Source: Prosthecobacter debontii (lineage in GTDB: Bacteria > Verrucomicrobiota > Verrucomicrobiia > Verrucomicrobiales > Akkermansiaceae). Taken from it: a stretch of 20,821 nt of DNA. The position numbers and the translations under genes are program-made. A model generated the notes under the pieces. That model saw nothing but the letters and a program-made list of their open reading frames with translations. It had not been told where the DNA came from and did no database searches. How positions within the stretch are numbered: the first letter of the stretch is position 1; each line of letters opens with the position of its first letter. This document shows positions 8,362-13,309 of this stretch, in pieces. The DNA lies in NCBI GenBank assembly GCA_945885485.1, contig CAMCYT010000017.1, positions 1 through 20,821 of the forward strand. Reading direction: 5' to 3'.

Positions 8362-9090
8362 ATGAAAGGACTGCTGGAAGAACTCGATTACTGCGATTGC
8401 CCGTTGGGAAAAATCATTTTGCGACGCAGGAAAGTGCTGAGCCTCGATAGCGAAATCGTTTACGACGTCATCCTCAACGACGAATTCCTCATGAGCAGCT
8501 TGTTTCATGCCGCAGAAGACGCGCTCGCTGATCTTGGGTTGGAAATTCTCAATGAGCCGCAGGCCGATGTCATCGTCGGTGGTCTGGGTCTCGGTTACAC
8601 GGCTGCTGCTGCGCTGCGTCACGCGAAAGTGCGTTCGCTCTCCGTGGTCGAATTTCTCGAACCAGTCATCCGCTGGCACCGCGAGGGACTGCTGCCTGTC
8701 GATCCCCAGCCTGACAAAGATCCGCGCACCACCATTGTCCATGCCGATTTCTTCGCTCTCGCCGCCTCGGGCAACGGTTTCGATCCCTCCCGCCCAGGCA
8801 CCAAGGTGCATGCGATCCTGTTAGACATCGATCACACCCACAGTCACTGGCTGCATCCGCGCCACGCAAGTTTTTACTCCCATGAAGGCATGTCCCTCCT
8901 GCGCGATTCACTCCATCCCGGCGGTGTCTTTGCCATGTGGGCAGATGGTTTCCCTGACCGCGACTTCGTGGAATTACTAACAAAAGTTTTCGGCAAAGCC
9001 GAAGGCCGCGAAGTAAGTTTCCCAAATCCACATACGGGTGTCGATTCGATCAGCACCGTCTATCTTGCTGGCGGAATGCTCGCTCAATGA
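8362..9090 (+). CDS. Spermidine synthase-like SAM/dcSAM-binding protein
   Basis: A 242-residue protein with the Rossmann fold of the spermidine synthase/methyltransferase group. The nucleotide-binding loop is GGLGLGYT at 73-80, the acidic residue ending strand 2 is Glu97 in VVEFLEPVI, and a strand-4 segment reads AILLDIDHTHSHWL (151-164). The N-terminus (CPLGKIILRRRKVLSLDS) resembles the beta-hairpin that precedes the catalytic domain in aminopropyltransferases. The usual GGGDG and D-S-T-D-P active-site signatures are absent, so true polyamine synthesis is doubtful; a methyltransferase or divergent aminopropyltransferase is as likely. The ATG at 8362 is the first start in frame, with no clear ribosome site. 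It is the only plus-strand gene besides the RDASGR-repeat gene, and is isolated between two copies of a repeat array. Its last codons run directly into repeat sequence (GCTCGCTCAATGAAGAGATT). Confidence 0.8.
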   Translation: MKGLLEELDYCDCPLGKIILRRRKVLSLDSEIVYDVILNDEFLMSSLFHAAEDALADLGLEILNEPQADVIVGGLGLGYTAAAALRHAKVRSLSVVEFLEPVIRWHREGLLPVDPQPDKDPRTTIVHADFFALAASGNGFDPSRPGTKVHAILLDIDHTHSHWLHPRHASFYSHEGMSLLRDSLHPGGVFAMWADGFPDRDFVELLTKVFGKAEGREVSFPNPHTGVDSISTVYLAGGMLAQ

Positions 9091-9107
9091 AGAGATTGAC
9101 GATTGTT

Positions 9108-9145
9108 GATTGACGATTGTTGATTTTTGATTTGGAAGAAATTTG
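9108..9145 (+). repeat. 38-bp direct repeat, right copy
   Basis: Identical to 7772-7809. It starts 18 bp beyond the stop codon of the spermidine-synthase-like gene. The ATTCAAAAATCAA at about 9204-9216 is partly its reverse complement, so this copy may also be one arm of a ~130-bp inverted repeat. Confidence 0.8.
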
Positions 9146-9170
9146 CTCTGAGGGACAGACCTTTTACTCC

Positions 9171-9270
9171 TAGTTCTTTGTTCCTGGTTAGTGCTTCCCT
9201 CTTCATTCAAAAATCAAACCTCAACAATCATCAATCGGAAATCAGAATATCCTAAGAGACAGACAATTTA
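9171..9270 (+). repeat. ~100-bp direct repeat, copy 1 (shared with 11733-11824)
   Basis: TAGTTCTT, GTGCTTCCCTCTTCATTCAA, AAATCAA, CATCAATCGGAAATCAGAA and GAGACAGACAATTT occur here in the same order as at 11733-11824 with scattered mismatches and short gaps. No open frame is present. Confidence 0.7.
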
Positions 9271-9278
9271 CTCCCCAC

Positions 9279-9451
9279 GCCCCAACCCCGACTTCTTCGG
9301 GGCAGGCAGGGGCAACCTACGTTAGCCTAGGGCAACGCCCTAGGAAAGAATCCATCAACCATCCCGAGCCCTGAAGGGGCGCACTACGTTTGGTAAACGA
9401 TGTGTGATTAATAGAGTTGTTCCAACTCTCCGTTATATCCGTTAGCTCTTA
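9279..9451 (+). repeat. Large direct repeat, right copy
   Basis: Matches 7871-8109 but lacks the internal ~65-bp duplication. It includes a CCCCGA palindrome at 9286-9302 and the core CCCTGAAGGGGCG. With the 38-bp repeat it reproduces the order seen left of the spermidine-synthase-like gene. Confidence 0.75.
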
Positions 9452-9469
9452 TAAAATATTTTTGAACAG

Positions 9470-9486
9470 CCCCGACTTCATCGGGG
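9470..9486. repeat. CCCCGA/TCGGGG palindrome
   Basis: CCCCGACTTCATCGGGG, a six-base-pair stem with a five-base loop, lies just before the 23-bp inverted repeat. It is a member of the family at 3159, 7878, 8111, 8181, 9286 and 11709. Confidence 0.5.
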
Positions 9487-9490
9487 TGGG

Positions 9491-9608
9491 AAGGTAACGA
9501 AGAGAACGAAGGATGTGCCAACACCTCATTCTCAAATCTTCTGCCATAGAATCATAGAAGCTAAGCCAAGGCCGCAGTGCGAAGCTCCTTCGTTGACTTC
9601 GTTACCTT
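9491..9608. repeat. 23-bp inverted repeat of the GGTAACGAAG family
   Basis: The arm at 9491-9513 (AAGGTAACGAAGAGAACGAAGGA without its final three bases being 20 long) matches the reverse complement of 9586-9608 at 21 of 23 positions. The interior is 72 bp with no gene. The arm is built of repeated AACGAAG words. Confidence 0.65.
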
Positions 9609-9773
9609 TTGACTCGGTGCCGCCTCACGGCCCCTCGCCCTGCGGGCACGTCGCTTCGCTCTTGTCTAAACTGCCTACAAGCCTTCAGCAGTTTTGTAAA
9701 AAATATGAATTTCTTCTGTGGGACAGACAATTCCCTCCTGAATAAACTCCGGTCCATCATCGTCTGAGCCTTC

Positions 9774-10331
9774 ATGAAGACGATCTTGCTTCCTGCTCTG
9801 TTCACCCTCGTGTTTATCAATGGATCAACCGCACAAAGCTGCCGGGAGGTGGTGCGGGATGCTTCTGGGCGGGTGGTTCAGACGGTGGAACGACAGAAAC
9901 AATCAGGTGGGACGGAGCGAGCGGTCATCCGGGATGCTTCTGGGCGGATGATAGGGACAGCCACGACGCACTCCAACCCGGGCAGCACCACCCGCACCGA
10001 CTTCCGGGATTCCAGTGGCAGGCTAACCGGAACTGCGACGACGCATGCTTACCCAAACTCCACAACATCCAACACCACTTACCGAGATTCCAGCAGTCGT
10101 CTATCAGGCACTGCGAGCACCACTCACAATCAAAACTCCGGCTCACGCACCCAATTCCGCGATGCATCGGGTCGACACACTGGCTCTCAATCTACCAGCG
10201 GAAACTGTTCTGGATCGACTACCACAACTCAACGCGACGCCTCAAGCCGTCTAACAGGAACCAGCTCAACTTCCGGCAAATGCACCGGTATGCCTCTCGT
10301 GCCAATTCCACCCAGTGGAACGAAGAAATAA
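9774..10331 (+). CDS. Secreted protein of six RDASGR repeats
   Basis: This 185-residue protein is not one I can assign to a named family. A signal peptide (MKTILLPALFTLVFINGSTA) is followed by six tandem units of about 25 residues, each starting with R-D-[AS]-S-[GS]-R at residues 28, 53, 78, 104, 129 and 154. The usual continuation is LTGTATT followed by a Ser/Thr/Asn-rich stretch (NPGSTTRT, YPNSTTSNT, GNCSGSTTTT). The spacing of 25, 25, 26, 25 and 25 residues is very regular, which suggests a beta-solenoid or stacked beta-hairpin that is surface-exposed. It recalls, without matching, YD/RHS repeats. Cys23, Cys145 and Cys170 could form disulfides. The last unit ends in a short proline-rich tail. 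It stands alone on the plus strand, between the repeat zone and the defence island. Confidence 0.75.
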   Translation: MKTILLPALFTLVFINGSTAQSCREVVRDASGRVVQTVERQKQSGGTERAVIRDASGRMIGTATTHSNPGSTTRTDFRDSSGRLTGTATTHAYPNSTTSNTTYRDSSSRLSGTASTTHNQNSGSRTQFRDASGRHTGSQSTSGNCSGSTTTTQRDASSRLTGTSSTSGKCTGMPLVPIPPSGTKK

Positions 10332-10446
10332 GCTCTGCTCGATGACCCATTAAAGGGAGCGGGGGAGTCCCGCACGCATTCGGAACAAGACAGAAGACGA
10401 GAGGGTTGAATAAGTCGTAGTCGGCGTGGGTTCGAGTCTCGGCCCT

Positions 10447-11586
10447 TCAAACTGAGTAGTCTTCGCTGTGATTGGACTCTCGGGTTAGCAGTTGCATCAG
10501 CTTTGTATTGATGAATAGATGTTCCCTACCTGATTCTTTTTCTTCTAACACGCCAATCCTTACCAACTCTTTCAGATAGACAGATGCAGTCTGACGCTTG
10601 GCGATACCTCGATCTGTTAGATTAGAGATTCTGCAGTATGGGAATTCAAACACTGCATCCACTAATTCACGGCTATAGATTTTTGGGATCTCCTGTCTTA
10701 CATAGGTCACGCATCGTTCTTGGAGATCACGGATCGCAGCAATCTTTCCAGTGGTCCAGCGTGCCGTCTCGGCTACCCCTTTGAGAATGAAAACTATCCA
10801 ATCCTCCCACGCCTCGTCGCGAGTGACGCCGAGCAGCAGTCGGTAGTAATCCGCTTTATGGGTGATGATGTATCGGCTCAAATAGAGGATTGGCAGAGTG
10901 AGTAGGTTTTCCTGAATCAGAAATAGACTGTTCAGCACTCGTCCTGTGCGGCCATTGCCATCGGTGAACGGGTGGATCGCTTCAAACTGATAATGCGCTG
11001 CCGCCAGACGGATGAGCGGATCCAGCTCAACTTGCTCATGTAGAAATCTTTCCCAGTTCGCCAGTAGCTCCCGCAGACGATCTTCCCCGACAGGCGGTGT
11101 GTAAATCACCTCGTCCGTGCGCTCATTTGCTAGCGTCGTACCCGGCACCCGGCGCACACTCATCGCTATACCTTTAATCTTACTACAAACCTCCTCCGCA
11201 GTACGAGTATTGAGTGGATGATCTTCCAACGTTCTGAATCCCTCCAGCAAAGCACTTCCGTATCGCAAAGCTTCTTTTGTCGGTCCGTCCGCCTTGCCCT
11301 CACTCTCGCGGAAACGAAACAAACGATCCGCCGTGGTCACGATGTTCTCTATCTCAGAGCTCGCCCGAGCTTCCAGTAGCGGCAACGTATTGATCAGAAC
11401 TCCTTGGTTAGGAATCAGCTCTGCGGCCTGCTTCAATTCCGCAACTGCAGCTCGCGCCTCGATACACTGTTTCAGGATCGCCTTACTCTCCAAATCCACC
11501 TCTGGTGGCAGGAGCGGCAGCTTGTCAAATGGCCGATCAGGCTGCCAGCATGGCGATACATCAGTGCTTTCCCCTTCCTTCGACAT
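10447..11586 (-). CDS. Fic family AMP-transferase of the SoFic type
   Basis: About 379 residues from the ATG at 11586. The N-terminal half (LPLLPPEVDLESKAILKQCI, ELKQAAELIPNQGVLINTLP) matches the Fic_N region of the Shewanella oneidensis Fic protein, whose N-terminus is of similar length; an ATG at 11625 would instead place the start inside the promoter repeats. The inhibitory helix motif [ST]xxxE[GN] is present as S-S-E-I-E-N (residues 76-81), so the enzyme is a class II Fic held inactive by Glu80. The full catalytic motif HPFTDGNGRTGR (205-216) is intact, so AMP transfer to a hydroxyl side chain is expected. A C-terminal winged helix (TDRGIAKRQTASVYLKELV) may bind DNA or a partner. SoFic proteins have been reported as single-gene antiphage systems, which fits this island. 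The natural target is unknown. Confidence 0.93.
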   Translation of the reverse strand: MSKEGESTDVSPCWQPDRPFDKLPLLPPEVDLESKAILKQCIEARAAVAELKQAAELIPNQGVLINTLPLLEARASSEIENIVTTADRLFRFRESEGKADGPTKEALRYGSALLEGFRTLEDHPLNTRTAEEVCSKIKGIAMSVRRVPGTTLANERTDEVIYTPPVGEDRLRELLANWERFLHEQVELDPLIRLAAAHYQFEAIHPFTDGNGRTGRVLNSLFLIQENLLTLPILYLSRYIITHKADYYRLLLGVTRDEAWEDWIVFILKGVAETARWTTGKIAAIRDLQERCVTYVRQEIPKIYSRELVDAVFEFPYCRISNLTDRGIAKRQTASVYLKELVRIGVLEEKESGREHLFINTKLMQLLTRESNHSEDYSV

Positions 11587-11660
11587 ATCGGTAAAATAAG
11601 TCGATCGTATCGACACGTCAATCATATATGTCGATTTTATCCCATTTTATCGACATGTTT
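11587..11660 (-). promoter_or_regulatory. Predicted Fic promoter with three 20-bp-spaced operator half-sites
   Basis: On the minus strand TTGACG (11621-11616) and TATTTT (11598-11593) are separated by 17 bp, close to a sigma-70 promoter. The -10 box ends only six bases before the ATG at 11586, so the transcript would begin at or next to the start codon (leaderless). The seven-base word ATCGACA or its complement TGTCGAT occurs at 11609-11615, 11629-11635 and 11649-11655 in alternating orientation and exactly 20 bp apart. The first lies between the -35 and -10 boxes. This looks like an operator for a dimeric repressor. Confidence 0.5.
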
Positions 11661-11708
11661 AAAGAAGAGGCTCAGGGTTTGTATAAAGACAGAAGACGGA
11701 AAAGTTTA

Positions 11709-11724
11709 CCCCGATGTGTCGGGG
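11709..11724. repeat. CCCCGA/TCGGGG palindrome
   Basis: CCCCGATGTGTCGGGG lies upstream of the Fic promoter and just before the second copy of the ~100-bp repeat. It is a member of the seven-copy intergenic palindrome family. Confidence 0.5.
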
Positions 11725-11732
11725 TTGGTTCT

Positions 11733-11824
11733 TAGTTCTTAGTTGGTGCTTCCCTCTTCATTCAAAAATCAACAATCGTCATTCATCAATCGGAAATCAG
11801 AACGTTCTGAGAGATAGATAATTT
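11733..11824 (+). repeat. ~100-bp direct repeat, copy 2 (shared with 9171-9270)
   Basis: Same word order as 9171-9270: TAGTTCTTAG, GGTGCTTCCCTCTTCATTCA, CATCAATCGGAAATCAGAA and GAGATAGATAATTT. It lies between the Fic gene and the small HNH-like gene, about 2.5 kb from copy 1, in the same orientation. Confidence 0.7.
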
Positions 11825-11845
11825 GAGCAACAGGCCTATCCTCAT

Positions 11846-12208
11846 TCAGGCGTATCCTTTTCTTTCTTGGTCTTTGATATGACGATCGTGATGAACCAAA
11901 TGGGTGTTATCAGGAGTGTATCCTTTAATGGCTTCTTTCCGGTCTAATTCTGCACCGCTAGTTGGAAGTGCTTCGCCACAAATGGTACAGAGTCCGTTCT
12001 GCTCCTTGAACTTTTGGATCTTCAACTTTTTCCTATCGGCAGGCTTACTGCGCTCCAAGTATATCAACTCTTTGGCTATTTTACGCCTAAGTGCCCAAAG
12101 AAGCTCAGGATCGCCACTGGATGCTAACTCTAGATCCGCTTTAATTTTCTCAAAAAGCGGCTGATACAGCATCGTTCGCTGCTCGGGAGTCAGTCTAGGA
12201 TTTGGCAT
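11846..12208 (-). CDS. Small HNH-like zinc-site protein
   Basis: A 120-residue conserved-looking protein starting at ATG 12208. The first ~65 residues are helical and basic (PEQRTMLYQPLFEKIKADLE, LLWALRRKIAKELIYLERSK). Then comes NGLCTICGEALP with Cys74 and Cys77, an acidic ELDR at 87-90, and NTHLVHHDRH at 101-110. The order CxxC, acidic/His position, Asn, HxxxH is that of a treble-clef HNH domain: Asn101 and the His106/His107/His110 cluster fit the N and second H, but the first catalytic His is replaced by Asp89. It could therefore be a minimal nuclease or only a zinc-bound nucleic-acid-binding module. It has no Shine-Dalgarno site and is separated by 164 bp from the BRCT gene upstream. Its place among nuclease and helicase genes suggests a defence role, which is inferred. 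Confidence 0.75.
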   Translation of the reverse strand: MPNPRLTPEQRTMLYQPLFEKIKADLELASSGDPELLWALRRKIAKELIYLERSKPADRKKLKIQKFKEQNGLCTICGEALPTSGAELDRKEAIKGYTPDNTHLVHHDRHIKDQERKGYA

Positions 12209-12372
12209 TTTTATAACTTTGTTAGATCGAACACTATTAATTCAAAATACCATCAACTATCAACCAAGAACTAGGAACCAAGAATCAACAACCCTAGCTT
12301 AAACAAGAACTCTACTTGTAACGAATGTTAAAAAGAGACACATGAACCCAATGAGATTCATGCATTTACTTT

Positions 12373-13296
12373 TCATTTATTGTCTGCAACCGCATCCCAA
12401 AAGTCGCTCTCATGAACGATGATGATCGGGCTTCCCGACTTCCTAGCCACGACCGCCTTCTCCACTTTGCGTCCGTAACAGGAAAAGGCCCAGCAGGGAT
12501 TTCCACTAGCACCAACAACCAAATAGTGAGTTTGAGCAGTCACATTTGGCGAGAAGTCGGCACCTAGTTCGGTGATTTGATCGGCGATTTGTTTGCGTGT
12601 GGCCTTGGTAGACGTGCCTGTGAATGTGAAGACCCGCCCGTCGAACGTGATCTCTGGGCACATTGCACAGATCCCCGGCAGAGTAAAAGTTTTCGGCAAC
12701 CTAGCTTTCACGCGCTGGCCTTCCGCTCGAACTTTCTTGGCGAAAGAATACTCAATGAAATCTTCAAAGAAGGAGCGAAGCACCTGTTGTTCCTGATCGT
12801 CTATCTGTCCGTCCTTCAGGACTGTCGACAACAAGGAATCTAGCTCATCGTATGGATACGTGCCTTTGAGATCGCCATGATCGTCGATCCATTCCTGAAG
12901 GCCTTTAGTCTCTTCAAGGGTGACTCGACCGTCCGCCATAATTCCGTGCATGATGCCATGAAGTTGCTGGATATCATGGGTGACGGCGTCGTAAAATTCA
13001 CTTTCGGGCGAGAGATTCCGACAAACCCAAAGGAGGTCTTCTTGTTCCTCTGGATCGATCTGTCCGTCCACCAGTATTTCGTCGAGTTTCTGTTTCAGTT
13101 CGTTGAAAGGAGCTCTTCCGATCAAATCGGAATATTCACTTGTCCAGTTCAACAACTCCGCAACTTCCTCCGCGTTCAGTTCGCCGTCGATAGTTATCCC
13201 TCGGACTAATCCATGAAATGTCTGCACCGCCTTGTCGACCCGCTGGCGTTGAGTAAAGTGGCGGTAGGGTTGGTGGTCTTGATGATGGATGGTCAT
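12373..13296 (-). CDS. TerB-like (duplicated) plus BRCT domain protein, third gene of the MazG-helicase operon
   Basis: 307 residues from ATG 13296, with a good ribosome site AAGGAAA five bases upstream. Residues ~20-95 and ~105-185 are an internal duplication; each copy carries two D-G-x-[ILV]-x-x-E-E motifs (DGELNAEE, DGQIDPEE, DGRVTLEE, DGQIDDQE) in helical surroundings. This is the pattern of TerB-like acidic helical domains, which may bind a divalent metal. A linker holds CAMC (210-213). Residues ~214-305 are a BRCT domain (FTFTGTSTKATRKQIADQI, LGADFSPNVTAQTHYLVVG, SPIIIVHESDFWDAV) most like the one at the end of bacterial NAD-dependent DNA ligases; BRCT domains bind DNA ends or partner proteins. 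Only 13 bp separate it from the helicase gene, so it is co-transcribed and probably recruits that helicase to damaged or foreign DNA. Confidence 0.85.
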   Translation of the reverse strand: MTIHHQDHQPYRHFTQRQRVDKAVQTFHGLVRGITIDGELNAEEVAELLNWTSEYSDLIGRAPFNELKQKLDEILVDGQIDPEEQEDLLWVCRNLSPESEFYDAVTHDIQQLHGIMHGIMADGRVTLEETKGLQEWIDDHGDLKGTYPYDELDSLLSTVLKDGQIDDQEQQVLRSFFEDFIEYSFAKKVRAEGQRVKARLPKTFTLPGICAMCPEITFDGRVFTFTGTSTKATRKQIADQITELGADFSPNVTAQTHYLVVGASGNPCWAFSCYGRKVEKAVVARKSGSPIIIVHESDFWDAVADNK

Positions 13297-13309
13297 AATC
13301 GTTTCCTTG

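Larger units (their letters stand above)
9091..9773. other. 683-bp non-coding, repeat-rich gap
   Basis: No gene is supported here. In order it holds the right copy of the 38-bp repeat (9108-9145), a repeat shared with the region upstream of the Fic gene (9171-9270), the right copy of the large repeat (9279-9451), a CCCCGA palindrome (9470-9486) and a 23-bp inverted repeat (9491-9608). The short motif GGACAGAC followed by a T-rich spacer and CTCC occurs three times (about 9153, 9257 and 9722). Confidence 0.7.

Noticed and set aside
8269..8811. 180-codon minus-strand frame opposite the spermidine-synthase-like gene
   Set aside because: The plus-strand frame has a clear Rossmann motif; the antisense product has none and starts inside it.
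9515..9820. Open frames of ~70-76 codons in the repeat-rich gap
   Set aside because: They cross inverted repeats, lack ribosome sites and signal peptides and look like nothing known.
10359..10373. GCGGGGGAGTCCCGC hairpin as a rho-independent terminator of the RDASGR-repeat gene
   Set aside because: No run of T follows, and the stem is only five base pairs.
10350..10450. A complete tRNA gene
   Set aside because: The T-arm-like part has no matching acceptor stem, and neither a D-arm nor an anticodon arm can be folded in the right place.
11587..11625. Earlier ATG (11625) as the Fic start
   Set aside because: It would place the first 13 residues across the predicted -35/-10 boxes and half-sites, and Fic homologues start near the ATG at 11586.
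12373..13296. NAD-dependent DNA ligase
   Set aside because: Only the BRCT domain resembles ligase; the adenylation, OB-fold and helix-hairpin-helix parts are absent.
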